Shown here piece by piece: positions 40,187 to 48,642 of a DNA stretch of 64,000 bases. Location of the stretch: the NCBI GenBank assembly GCA_946480465.1, contig CAMLJY010000017.1:1-64000 (forward strand), read 5' to 3'. Both the position numbers and the translations under genes were made by a program. Within the stretch, counting starts at the first letter, position 1; each line of letters starts with the position of its first letter. The notes beneath the pieces are model-generated. The model did no database searches. It was given only the letters and a program-made list of their open reading frames with translations, and was not told the DNA's origin. The stretch comes from an uncultured Burkholderiales bacterium (lineage in GTDB: Bacteria > Pseudomonadota > Gammaproteobacteria > Burkholderiales > Burkholderiaceae).

Positions 40187-40792
40187 ATGCGCCCGCCGAT
40201 CGACTTCTTCTTCGACTTTTCGTCGCCGTACTCCTACATCGCCAACGAGTGGATCGATGCCCTGGCCGCGCGCCACGGCCGCACCGTGCGCCGCCATGCA
40301 ATCCTGCTGGGGGTCACCTTCCAGGCGGCTGAACTGAAGAGTCCGGTGTCGTACCCGATCAAGCGCGAATACAGCCTGCGCGACTTCGCGCGATCGGCGC
40401 GCCATGAAGGCGTGCCCTTCGTGATGCCCGAGCCGTTCCCGATTCCCACCCAGAATGCCGCGCGAGTGTACTGGTGGCTGCATGACAGCCGGGGCCCGGC
40501 GGACGCCGCCCAGTGGACGCGCAGCGCGTTCCGTGCATTCTTCGTGCGAGGCGTGCCTTTGAACGACCCCGCGGCGCTGAAGGCGCTGGCGGCACAGTCC
40601 GGCCTGGACCCCGATGCCGCCGAGGCGGCCTGGAACGATCCGGCGTGGAAGGAGCGCCTGAAGCGCGCGAACGAGCAGGCCATCGCGGCCGGCGTGTTCG
40701 GCGCGCCCTTCTTCATCGTCGACGGCGAGCCCTTCTGGGGCAACGACCGCAAGCCGCAGATCGAACGGGTGCTGGACAGCGGGCCGTTCTGA
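40187..40792 (+). CDS. 2-hydroxychromene-2-carboxylate isomerase/DsbA-family protein
   Basis: The 201-residue thioredoxin-fold protein lacks a CXXC and instead has FFDFSSPYSYIANEWIDALA, with the serine used by glutathione-dependent HCCA isomerases. The C-terminal GVFGAPFFIVDGEPFWGNDR is characteristic. HCCA isomerase acts in naphthalene degradation, but no such pathway is nearby, so a general glutathione-linked isomerase is more likely. ATG 40187 is chosen; 40151 is an alternative. Confidence 0.88.
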   Translation: MRPPIDFFFDFSSPYSYIANEWIDALAARHGRTVRRHAILLGVTFQAAELKSPVSYPIKREYSLRDFARSARHEGVPFVMPEPFPIPTQNAARVYWWLHDSRGPADAAQWTRSAFRAFFVRGVPLNDPAALKALAAQSGLDPDAAEAAWNDPAWKERLKRANEQAIAAGVFGAPFFIVDGEPFWGNDRKPQIERVLDSGPF

Positions 40793-40832
40793 TCCTGGCC
40801 GGTGGCCGGTGCGCGGCAGCGAGAATCCGCCG

Positions 40833-42026
40833 ATGACCGAAGCCGCGCCACGACTGCACTGGACCGATGCCGACGGCGTGACGCAGGCCGTGGCGTGGCG
40901 GTCGCTCGCCGGCCACCCGCCGCCGGAGCCGGTGGAGGTGGTAGACGACAGCCTGGATGCCGGCACGGCGGTGCGCCTGGCATCCGAAGGCCGCGGCCTC
41001 CTGTGGTGCGGCGATTTCCACAATGCGAGGCAGCTGCTGCAGGCGATGGCGCGGCGGCTGGACCGGCGCCAGCAGCGCACGGCGCGGCCGCCGGTCGCCG
41101 ATGCGGGCCCTGCCGCGATGGCCCAGGCCTTCCAGGCCCAGCGCCGCATGCTTGCGGAACGCGCCGCGGTGCTGGGCCGCCTGGTCCTGCCCTTCGAGGC
41201 CGACCACAGCGTGCCGCTGGCGCGGGCGCCGGACGTGCGGGCCGCCGCGCGCGAGGCTTTCGGCGCGCTGGGGCCGGACGAGGCCTATGCCGCCTCGCTG
41301 CGCGAACTGCAGGGGGCCATCGGCGCCTTCGAATGGCGCAAGAAGGGTGTGCCGATCGCGGCGCTGCGCGGCCGCATCCACCCGCACCACGGCGTCTTTT
41401 CCCCGGTGCGCGGCGAGTACGTGGACCTGGTGGCGCGCGCGCCGCTGCCCGCGGCGGCCCGTCGGCACGGCGCCTTCGACGTCGGCACCGGCACCGGCGT
41501 GCTCGCGGCGGTGCTGGCGCAGCGCGGGCTGCGGGTGATTGCCACCGACCTCGACCCGCGCGCGCTGGCCTGCGCGGCCGACAACCTGGCGCGGCTGAAG
41601 CTGGCGGGCCGGGTCACGCTGCAGCAGGCCGACCTGTTCCCGCCCGGCCGCGCCGGCCTCGTGGTGTGCAACCCGCCCTGGGTGCCGGCGCAGCCCAGCT
41701 CGCCGCTGGAGGCCGCGGTCTACGACCCCGACAGCCGCATGCTGCGCGGCTGGCTGGCGGGCCTGGCGGCGCACCTGGCGGAAGGCGAGCGGGCCAAGGG
41801 AGGCGAAGGGGGCGGCGAGGGCTGGCTGATCCTGTCCGACCTGGCCGAGCACCTGGGCCTGCGCACGCGGGCCGAGCTGCAGGGCTGGATCGCCGCGGGC
41901 GGCCTGCGCGTGCTGGGCCGGCTGGACACCCGGCCGGTGCACAAGCGCGCGGCCGATCCATCCGATCCGCTGCATGCGGCGCGGTCGGCCGAGGTCACCT
42001 CGTTGTGGCGCCTGGGGGCGGCGTGA
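40833..42026 (+). CDS. Class I SAM-dependent methyltransferase with NPPW motif
   Basis: The 397-residue protein has an N-terminal unassigned region (1-200) and a Rossmann methyltransferase domain: FDVGTGTGVLAAVLA, ATDLDPRAL and VVCNPPWVP. NPPY/W motifs typify N6-adenine and glutamine-type methyltransferases (HemK/PrmA-like, RlmF-like). A nucleic-acid or protein side-chain amide target is likely, but the exact one is not identified. Confidence 0.8.
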   Translation: MTEAAPRLHWTDADGVTQAVAWRSLAGHPPPEPVEVVDDSLDAGTAVRLASEGRGLLWCGDFHNARQLLQAMARRLDRRQQRTARPPVADAGPAAMAQAFQAQRRMLAERAAVLGRLVLPFEADHSVPLARAPDVRAAAREAFGALGPDEAYAASLRELQGAIGAFEWRKKGVPIAALRGRIHPHHGVFSPVRGEYVDLVARAPLPAAARRHGAFDVGTGTGVLAAVLAQRGLRVIATDLDPRALACAADNLARLKLAGRVTLQQADLFPPGRAGLVVCNPPWVPAQPSSPLEAAVYDPDSRMLRGWLAGLAAHLAEGERAKGGEGGGEGWLILSDLAEHLGLRTRAELQGWIAAGGLRVLGRLDTRPVHKRAADPSDPLHAARSAEVTSLWRLGAA

Positions 42027-42153
42027 CCGGCGACCGGGCCCTGCCAGCGCGGCAGCGCGCCGGAGGCGGATCGCCGGCCGGGCTGCCGGCCGGTGCGACC
42101 CCGCTGCTACGATCCCGCTCCCCCCGGAACCGCCCCCCACCGCACCGACCGGC

Positions 42154-42999
42154 ATGACCGACCTGGAAACGACGAATTGCCCGCTGTGCGGCGCCGGCGG
42201 CGGCGTGCCGGTGTACGGCGGCGCGGGCTTCGCGCCCTACGGCGTCGTCGGCTGCCCGGGCTGCGGGCTGCAGTACCTGTCGCCGCGGCTGACCGAGCCG
42301 GCGATGGCGGCGCACTACGCCAGCGACCGCTATTTCCAGGGCGGGAACCAGGGCTACGACGACTATGCCGAGCAGGAACCGGCGCTGCGCGCCACCTTCC
42401 GGCGCTTCCTGCAGGCACTGGCACAGCGTGGCCGCACCGGCGGCGCGCTGCTGGAGATCGGCTGCGGCTACGGCTACCTGCTCGACGAGGCGCGCCCGCA
42501 CTTCACGCGCCGCGTCGGCACCGACTTCTCCCCCGCCGCCGCGCAGGCCGCCGCCCGGGTGGCCGACGCGGTGCACCGGGGCGGCGCCGATGCCGTGCCC
42601 GCCGGCGAGCTGTTCGACTGCATCGTCGCCACGCACGTCATCGAGCATGTCTACCGCCCGCACGACTTCGTGCGCATGCTGCTGCAGCGCCTGAAACCCG
42701 GCGGCAGCCTGGTGCTGGCAGCGCCGGATGCGGGCAGTTTCTGGCGCCGCGGCATGGGGCGGCGCTGGCCGTCCTTCAAGCTGCCCGAGCACGTGCTGTA
42801 CTTCGACCGCCGCACCCTCGGCCGCCTGATGGGCGAGTGCGGGCTGGGCGAACTGGCCCCGGTGCCGTACCCGCATGCCTTCCCGCTGCCGCTGGTGGCT
42901 TCCAAGCTCGGCCTGCGGCTGCCGCGTGCTTTGCAGGGCATCAGCCTGTGGCTGCCGGCGACAACGGTCGCGATGATCGGAGTGAAGCGCGGTGCCTGA
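42154..42999 (+). CDS. Zinc-ribbon class I methyltransferase
   Basis: The 281-residue protein opens with a four-cysteine zinc ribbon (NCPLCG and GCPGCGL, residues 8-38) followed by a Methyltransf_11-type domain (LLEIGCGYGYLLDEA, HVIEHVYRPHDFV). Such proteins frequently occur in polysaccharide or O-antigen gene groups. Its stop overlaps the GTG start of the glycosyltransferase by eight bases, so it belongs to the following module. Confidence 0.85.
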   Translation: MTDLETTNCPLCGAGGGVPVYGGAGFAPYGVVGCPGCGLQYLSPRLTEPAMAAHYASDRYFQGGNQGYDDYAEQEPALRATFRRFLQALAQRGRTGGALLEIGCGYGYLLDEARPHFTRRVGTDFSPAAAQAAARVADAVHRGGADAVPAGELFDCIVATHVIEHVYRPHDFVRMLLQRLKPGGSLVLAAPDAGSFWRRGMGRRWPSFKLPEHVLYFDRRTLGRLMGECGLGELAPVPYPHAFPLPLVASKLGLRLPRALQGISLWLPATTVAMIGVKRGA

Positions 43000-43984
43000 G
43001 CTGGCTTCGTCGCACGCACCCGGCGCAGGCTCGGCCGCTCCGATGGCCGCACCGGTGGCCGGCTCGGTGCCCATCCCCGAGCCGCTGTCGCTGGTGATTC
43101 CGCTGTACCGCGAGGCCGCGCACCTCGATGCCACGCTGCCGCAGATCGTCGCCGTGCTCGAGTCGCTCGGCCGCCCGTACGAGCTGGTGCTGGTGGACGA
43201 CGGTTCACCCGACGACACCTGGCGCCTCATCGAGCGGCAGTGCGCCGCCAACCCGGCGATCCGCGGCCTGCGGCTGTCGCGCAACTTCGGCAAGGAAGCG
43301 GCGCTGGCCGCCGGCCTGGAGCAGGCGCGCGGCAACCCGGTGGTGCTGATGGACGGTGACCTGCAGCACCCGCCCGCACTGTTGCCGCAGATGGTCCAGG
43401 CCTGGGCCGACGGCGCCGAGGTGGTCGAGGCGGTGAAGGTCTACCACGGCCGCCATCCCGGCCGCACGCGAGCCAACCTGTTCTACCGCCTGTTCGCGGC
43501 GCTCACCGGCCACGACCTGCAGGGCGCCTCCGACTTCAAGCTGATGGACCGGCGCGTGCTGGACGCCTGGCGCAGCCTGGGCGAGCGCAACCTCTTCTTC
43601 CGCGGCATGCACGCCTGGCTCGGCTTTCGCCGGCTGCAGCTGCCCTTCGAGGTGCCGGAGCGCGCCGGTGGCCACAGTGGCTGGTCGCTGTGGGCGCTGG
43701 TGCGGCTGGCGATCACCGCGGTCACCTCGTTCTCGTCAGCGCCACTGCAGCTGATCTCGCTGGCCGGTGGGGCCTTTGCGCTCTTTGCGCTGCTGCTGGG
43801 GGCGCAGACGCTGTACCAGAAGATGAGCGGCCATGCGCTGGATGGCTTCACCACCGTGATCCTGCTGCTGCTGGTGATCGGCAGCGTGACGATGCTGGGC
43901 CTGGGCATCATCGGCACCTACATCGCGCGCATCTACGACGAAGTGAAGGCGCGGCCGCGCTACATCGTCGCCGAGCGGCGCTGA
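42992..43984 (+). CDS. GtrB/DPM-type family 2 glycosyltransferase
   Basis: The 330-residue enzyme has a GT2 catalytic domain (LVIPLYREAAHLDATLPQIV, LVDDGSPDDTWR, VLMDGDLQHPPAL with the DxD-like acid) and two C-terminal membrane helices (about 245-315). GtrB-like enzymes load a sugar from a nucleotide donor onto undecaprenyl phosphate. The start is GTG at 42992. It is followed by a GtrA flippase and a membrane glycosyltransferase-like protein. Confidence 0.9.
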   Translation: MPELASSHAPGAGSAAPMAAPVAGSVPIPEPLSLVIPLYREAAHLDATLPQIVAVLESLGRPYELVLVDDGSPDDTWRLIERQCAANPAIRGLRLSRNFGKEAALAAGLEQARGNPVVLMDGDLQHPPALLPQMVQAWADGAEVVEAVKVYHGRHPGRTRANLFYRLFAALTGHDLQGASDFKLMDRRVLDAWRSLGERNLFFRGMHAWLGFRRLQLPFEVPERAGGHSGWSLWALVRLAITAVTSFSSAPLQLISLAGGAFALFALLLGAQTLYQKMSGHALDGFTTVILLLLVIGSVTMLGLGIIGTYIARIYDEVKARPRYIVAERR

Positions 43985-43997
43985 CGCCGTCGCCGCC

Positions 43998-44411
43998 ATG
44001 CTGGCCGCGCAGTTCATTCGTTATGCCGTGGCCGGCGGGCTGGGCACCGCGGCCCACCTGGGCGTGCTGGTGCTGTGCGTGGAGCGGTGGGGCGCGGGCG
44101 TCGTCGCCGGCTCGGTGGCCGGCTTCGGCGCGGCGCTGGCCGTGTCCTACGCGCTGAACCGGCTCTGGACCTTCCGCGCCGGCCGGCGGCAGCGCGGCAG
44201 CTTCTGGCGCTACGCCCTGGTGTGCCTGAGCGGGCTGGCGATCAACACCGGGCTGATGCTGGCGTTGGTCGAGGGCCTGCGCTGGCCCTACCTGCTGGCG
44301 CAGCTGAGCGTGATCTTCGTCGTGCCGGTCAGCAACTTCGTGCTCAGCCGCCACTGGGCCTTCGACGCGGGCGCGCCGGCAGCGCTGGCGCCCCCGCGCG
44401 ACAGCCGATGA
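43998..44411 (+). CDS. GtrA-family flippase
   Basis: A 137-residue protein with four membrane helices: FIRYAVAGGLGTAAHLGVLV, the conserved SYALNRLWTFRAGR between helices two and three, FWRYALVCLSGLAINTGLML and VSNFVLSRHWAFD. GtrA proteins flip polyprenyl-phosphate sugars across the inner membrane. The stop overlaps the next start as ATGA. Confidence 0.9.
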   Translation: MLAAQFIRYAVAGGLGTAAHLGVLVLCVERWGAGVVAGSVAGFGAALAVSYALNRLWTFRAGRRQRGSFWRYALVCLSGLAINTGLMLALVEGLRWPYLLAQLSVIFVVPVSNFVLSRHWAFDAGAPAALAPPRDSR

Positions 44412-46198
44412 CGCCGCCGCGGCTGCAGCGCCCCGACCTGGCGGCGGCCGCGGTGCTGGTGCTGCTGGTGGTGCTGCGCTGGCACGGCCTGCCCGGCGTC
44501 TACTGGCGCGCCGACGATCCGGCACTGCTGCTGCATGCGCTGCAGTCGCCCGGGCTCGCGGCGTTCGTCGATCCGGCGGACTGGCGCCGGCTGTCGCCGA
44601 GCAACCTGACGCCGTGGATCACGCTGTCGTTCAAGCTCGACCTGGCGCTGGCGGGGCTGCGGCCGGCGGCGTTCTACCTGCACCAGCTGGTGTCGGCCGC
44701 GCTGCTCGGGCTGGCCGCCTATGCGCTGGCCCGGCGGGCGCTGCCGCCGGCCTGGGCGTTGGTCCTGGCGCTGCTGGGCCTGGCCGGCGCGCCGAGCGCG
44801 GCGGTGATCGAGTTGCTGATGACCCGGCATTACCTGGAGGGCCTGCTGTTCGCGCTGCTGTCGCTGCTGGCCTTCGTGCACGCACGGCAGGCGGGCCGTC
44901 TCGGGTGGGCCTGGGCCGGCGCGGCGCTGTACGCGCTGGCGTGCACCGCGAAGGAGCTGTACGTGCCGCTGGTGCTGGTGCTGGCCGCCCTGCCGGCCGC
45001 GCGCGATCCGGCGGCGCCAGGCCCGCAGCCGGGCCAACTTGCAGCGTGGCGCCCGAAGCCGGGCGACCCCGCAGCGCCGCGCCCGAATCCGGGCGAAGCT
45101 GCGGCGCCGCGCCGGGGGCCGGCGCGTGCGGCGCTGCTGCTGCCCTATCTGCTGGTGGCGCTGGCCTACGTGGCCTGGCGGCGCGTGATGCTGGGCGATG
45201 CGGTGGGCGGCTACGGTTCGGCCCAGTCGCTGCTGTCGGGCCGCTCGGTCGCGGCCATGGCGCAGGCGGCGGCGCGCTTTCCCGCCGACCTGCTCGGCCC
45301 GGCCTGGGGCGTCGTGCTGGCGCTGGGGCTGGCCGCGGCCGTGCTGGCGCTGCGCGGGCGCCGGGCCTGGCTCGGGTTCAGTGCGCTGGCGGCCGCCTGC
45401 GTGCTGCTGCCGCTGTGGCCGCTGGCCGCCGGTCCCGGCTTCAACGGGCCGGACCGCTACCTGCTGCTGCTGTGGTGGGCCATCGCCGCAGGCCTGGTTG
45501 CGGCGCTGCGGGGCGCCAGCGCGCGGCTGCCGCTCCCGGCCCCGGTGCGCGACGGGCTGGGCCTGGGCCTGGCCGCGGCCTTGGTGCTGGCTGCCGCCGT
45601 GCAGGCCGATGCCGCCGGGCGGCCGCGCGAGCAGGCGATGCGCGCCTTCGATGCCGCCGGGCGCTTCATCGCCACCCACGACGAGCGCAGCGCCTTCGTC
45701 GCGCCGGACGCTGTCCTGGCGAGTTATTGGTACGTCACCAGCCTGTGCGAGCTTCGGCAGCGCGATGGCGCCGGCTGCCCGCAGGCGCTGATCCCCGGCT
45801 GGCCGCTGGACGAGCGGGTGCGGCGCCTGGCGGTCTACGACCCCGCCGCCGGCGCGATGGCGGACGCTTCCGCCCGCCTCGCCGAAGAGCGCCGGCTCGC
45901 CCTGGCGATCGACCGCACGCGGCCCTTGTCCGCCGAGGTCTCGCTGGAAGGTGGCTTCGCGCGCTGGCAGTTCGGGCCGCCGCGCGACGGCCAGTTCTTC
46001 GTCGTGTCGCCGGCGCTGGGCCGCTACCCGCTGCCGCCGCGGGGCGAGCTGCGCGTCACGCTCACCGAGTTGCCGTTCCAGGTGCAGTTCGACGCCCGCG
46101 AAGGCTGGCGCACTGCTTCGCCGGTGCTGGTGGTGCGGCCGGGTCAGCCGGTGACCTGGGCGCGCGCGGCGGATGCAGCATCCGGACCGGGGCGCTGA
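44408..46198 (+). CDS. Membrane glycosyltransferase-like protein (GT-C type)
   Basis: The 596-residue protein has about ten membrane helices (1-430) with an acidic motif WRADDPALLLHAL after the first helix, the place where GT-C enzymes hold their catalytic Asp. A periplasmic C-terminal domain (about 440-590) follows. The family itself is not recognised. By position after GtrB and GtrA it is the likely specificity enzyme that transfers the flipped sugar to an envelope acceptor. A 30-base tandem repeat encodes a 40-residue loop. The 3' end overlaps the AraC gene on the opposite strand by 55 bases. Confidence 0.7.
   Translation: MTPPRLQRPDLAAAAVLVLLVVLRWHGLPGVYWRADDPALLLHALQSPGLAAFVDPADWRRLSPSNLTPWITLSFKLDLALAGLRPAAFYLHQLVSAALLGLAAYALARRALPPAWALVLALLGLAGAPSAAVIELLMTRHYLEGLLFALLSLLAFVHARQAGRLGWAWAGAALYALACTAKELYVPLVLVLAALPAARDPAAPGPQPGQLAAWRPKPGDPAAPRPNPGEAAAPRRGPARAALLLPYLLVALAYVAWRRVMLGDAVGGYGSAQSLLSGRSVAAMAQAAARFPADLLGPAWGVVLALGLAAAVLALRGRRAWLGFSALAAACVLLPLWPLAAGPGFNGPDRYLLLLWWAIAAGLVAALRGASARLPLPAPVRDGLGLGLAAALVLAAAVQADAAGRPREQAMRAFDAAGRFIATHDERSAFVAPDAVLASYWYVTSLCELRQRDGAGCPQALIPGWPLDERVRRLAVYDPAAGAMADASARLAEERRLALAIDRTRPLSAEVSLEGGFARWQFGPPRDGQFFVVSPALGRYPLPPRGELRVTLTELPFQVQFDAREGWRTASPVLVVRPGQPVTWARAADAASGPGR
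45005..45124 (+). repeat. 30-base tandem repeat (four units) inside the GT-C-like gene
   Basis: Four decaying units encode DPAAPGPQPG, QLAAWRPKPG, DPAAPRPNPG and EAAAPRRGPA. The unit length preserves frame. The segment lies between two predicted membrane helices and would form a flexible loop whose length could vary between strains. Confidence 0.85.
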
Positions 46199-47232
46199 CC
46201 CTGCAGTGCCAGCCGCGCCCGCCGGTGCGCCGCGGGACTGTGGCCCGTGATGCGCTTGAAGGCCTTCGCGAAGGCCGCGCGGTCCTCGTAGCCGACGGCC
46301 CAGGCCACCGCTTCCACCGTCTGCTGCGGATTGGCCAGCTGCGCCTCGGCGGCGGCGATGCGCACGCGCTGCAGGTAGTCGATCGGCGTCAGCCCGGTGG
46401 CCTGTCGGAAGCGCCGCAGCAGGCTGCGCGGCGAGCAATGCACCTGCTCGGCCATCGCCGCCAGCGTCAGCGCCTGGGCATGGTGGGCCTCGATCCAGCG
46501 CTGCAGGCGGCCGATGGCGGCGTCGTCCTGCTCGGCCGGCGGCAAGGGCGGCAGGCGCGGCATGTGGCGGCGCTGCGGGCCGCGCGCCTCGTCCACCACC
46601 AGCACGTTGGCCACCTGGCGCGCCAGCGCGTCGCCGCCGGCCAGGCGCAGCAGGTGCAGGCACAGGTCGACGCCGGCATAGCCGCCGCCGGAGCAGGCCA
46701 CCTCGCCGTCGTGCGTGACCATCTCGTCGATCGCCAGCCGGGCGTCGGGGTAGCGGCGGCGGAAGTCCTGTTCCAGTGACCAGTGCGTGGTCGCGCGCCG
46801 GCCGTCGAGCAGGCCGGCCTCGCCCAGCACGTAGGCGGCCGAGCAGATGCTGGCGAAGCGAGGCAGCACCGCGGCAGCGGCGCGGCGCGGCCGGCGCGTG
46901 CGCAGCCAGGCGATCCACGGCGCCTGGCCCTGCAGCGCGGCGGCGGTGGGCGGGCCGATGGCCGGCCACAGCACGCAGTCGGCACGCTCGGCGGCGTCCA
47001 GCGCGCCATCCACCGCCAGCCGGCCCAGCGGGGACTCGACCGGGCGGCCATCCGCGCTCAGGCGCAGCAGCTTCAGCAAGGGCCGGCCGGCCAGCGACTG
47101 GCCGAGGCGGAAGACGTCCAGCGACATCGCGGTGCTGGAAGGCACCGAGTCGGCCGACAGCGCGAGGGCGAGGGTGAGCACGGCGGGCAGGCGCGCCGGG
47201 GCGCGGGTGGATGGGTTGGCGGTATTGGACAC
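46144..47232 (-). CDS. GlxA-type AraC-family transcriptional regulator
   Basis: The 362-residue protein (GTG start at 47230-47232) pairs a DJ-1/PfpI-like N-terminal domain (residues 18-190; FASICSAAYVLGEAGLLDGR and TTHW) with an AraC helix-turn-helix pair (CSPRSLLRRFRQATGLTPID and VEAVAWAVGYEDRAAFAKAF). The family senses small molecules such as betaine or arginine derivatives in Pseudomonas. It is transcribed away from the NTF2-like gene, and the two may be a regulator-target pair. Confidence 0.88.
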   Translation of the reverse strand: MSNTANPSTRAPARLPAVLTLALALSADSVPSSTAMSLDVFRLGQSLAGRPLLKLLRLSADGRPVESPLGRLAVDGALDAAERADCVLWPAIGPPTAAALQGQAPWIAWLRTRRPRRAAAAVLPRFASICSAAYVLGEAGLLDGRRATTHWSLEQDFRRRYPDARLAIDEMVTHDGEVACSGGGYAGVDLCLHLLRLAGGDALARQVANVLVVDEARGPQRRHMPRLPPLPPAEQDDAAIGRLQRWIEAHHAQALTLAAMAEQVHCSPRSLLRRFRQATGLTPIDYLQRVRIAAAEAQLANPQQTVEAVAWAVGYEDRAAFAKAFKRITGHSPAAHRRARLALQGQRPGPDAASAARAQVTG

Positions 47233-47313
47233 AGGATTGTCGATCCCGCCAACCCCGCGGCGGCACTCCCGGGCGAACAATGCGGCCTCGTCCCCCACCT
47301 GGAGCCACCCGCC

Positions 47314-47829
47314 ATGTCCCACGACGCCGCGCTGCTCGAACGCTATTACCGCGCGTTCGCCACCCTCGATGCCGAGGCCATGGCCGCCTGCTACCACCCG
47401 CAGGTACGCTTCGGCGACCCGGCCTTCCCCGCGCTGTCCGGCAGCGAGGCCGGCGACATGTGGCGCATGATGTCCGCCCGCGCGGTGGGTTTCAGCCTCG
47501 AGATCACCGAGGCGCCCAGCGTCTCGCAAGGCCGCGGCCACGGCGCCTGCATCGCGCGCTACACCTTCAGCGCCACCGGACGGCGCGTCGCCAATCCCAT
47601 CGCCTCGCGCTTCGAGTTCCGCGACGGCCTGATCGTCGCGCAGGCCGACCGCTTCCCGTTCTGGGCCTGGTCGCGCCAGGCGCTGGGCCTGCCGGGGCTG
47701 CTGCTGGGCTGGACGCCGCTACTGCAGCGCAAGGTGCAGCGCCAGGCCGGCCAGGGGCTGGCGGCATTCCGCGCGGCGCGGGCGAGGAACTCCGGGGCGA
47801 AGTCGGTGGCCGCCGTGCGCGCCGCCTGA
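47314..47829 (+). CDS. NTF2/SnoaL-like protein
   Basis: The 171-residue cone-shaped NTF2-like fold is shown by RYYRAFATLDAEAMAACYHP and FGDPAFPALSG, then EFRDGLIVAQADRFPFWAWS. Relatives are mostly uncharacterised small-ligand binders or isomerases. The tail (135-171) is basic. Divergent from the GlxA-like regulator, 81 bases apart. Confidence 0.8.
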   Translation: MSHDAALLERYYRAFATLDAEAMAACYHPQVRFGDPAFPALSGSEAGDMWRMMSARAVGFSLEITEAPSVSQGRGHGACIARYTFSATGRRVANPIASRFEFRDGLIVAQADRFPFWAWSRQALGLPGLLLGWTPLLQRKVQRQAGQGLAAFRAARARNSGAKSVAAVRAA

Positions 47830-47942
47830 CTGACCGCGAGGACCCGCGCCGCACCGCGCCCCAGCCGTGCCCAGGCGGCGCACCCCCGACGGACAGCCCG
47901 TGGCGCACCAACGGGTTCCCCTGCCGGCGCCATACTGGGCCG

Positions 47943-48509
47943 ATGGACCTCTCCGCCTACCTGCGCATCCAGGCGCGCGCCAACCGCCTGGCCAACCACC
48001 GCCTGCATGCGGCCATGGCGCCGCTGGCGCGCGACGAACTGCACGCGCCGCGCACCAGCTTCTTCCCGAGCCTGATCGAGACGCTGAACCACATCCTGAT
48101 GGTCGACGTGTACTACCTCGCCGCGCTGCACGGCGAGGCCGACATGGTGGCCCAGGCCGATGCGGTGCCGGCGCACGACACGCTGGCGCCGCTGGCCGCC
48201 GCGCAGGCCGCGGCGGATGCCCGGCTGATCGCCTTCTGCGACCGGCTCGATGCCGCCGCGCTGGAGGCCGAGGTGCGCATGCAGCGCCGCGACCACGTGC
48301 AGCGCGACCGCGCCGGCCACGTGCTGGCGCACCTGCTCAACCACCAGGTGCACCACCGCGGCCAGGTGCACGCGATGCTGGCCGGCACGCGCATCACGCC
48401 GCCGCAGCTCGATGAATTCATGATGCCCAGCGAAGGCCACCTGCGCACCGCCGACATGGCGGCGCTGGGCTGGCGCGAGAGCGAGGTCTACGGCCCGCTG
48501 GCGCCCTGA
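47943..48509 (+). CDS. DinB-family four-helix protein
   Basis: The 188-residue protein shows the DinB metal triad: His in LIETLNHILMVDVYYLAALH and two histidines in HLLNHQVHHRGQVHAML. DinB-like proteins bind divalent metals and may act as thiol-transferases; this subgroup's substrate is unknown. Confidence 0.85.
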   Translation: MDLSAYLRIQARANRLANHRLHAAMAPLARDELHAPRTSFFPSLIETLNHILMVDVYYLAALHGEADMVAQADAVPAHDTLAPLAAAQAAADARLIAFCDRLDAAALEAEVRMQRRDHVQRDRAGHVLAHLLNHQVHHRGQVHAMLAGTRITPPQLDEFMMPSEGHLRTADMAALGWRESEVYGPLAP

Positions 48510-48642
48510 AGCGCGCCAGGCGTTCGCTTCGGCAGGGCGCCCCCAGCCTCGGCGTCGCCCCGGTGACAAGCCGGGCGCGGGTGCGCGTCTAGCATCCGCA
48601 GCCCACCGCCGTCGTCTTGCACGGCACCGCAGGAGGCTTCCG

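Noticed and set aside
44288..47308. Leftward frame of about 1000 codons across the Gtr-like module
   Set aside because: Spans several real genes on both strands, composition is low-complexity Arg/Gln/Ala, no start context or motif.
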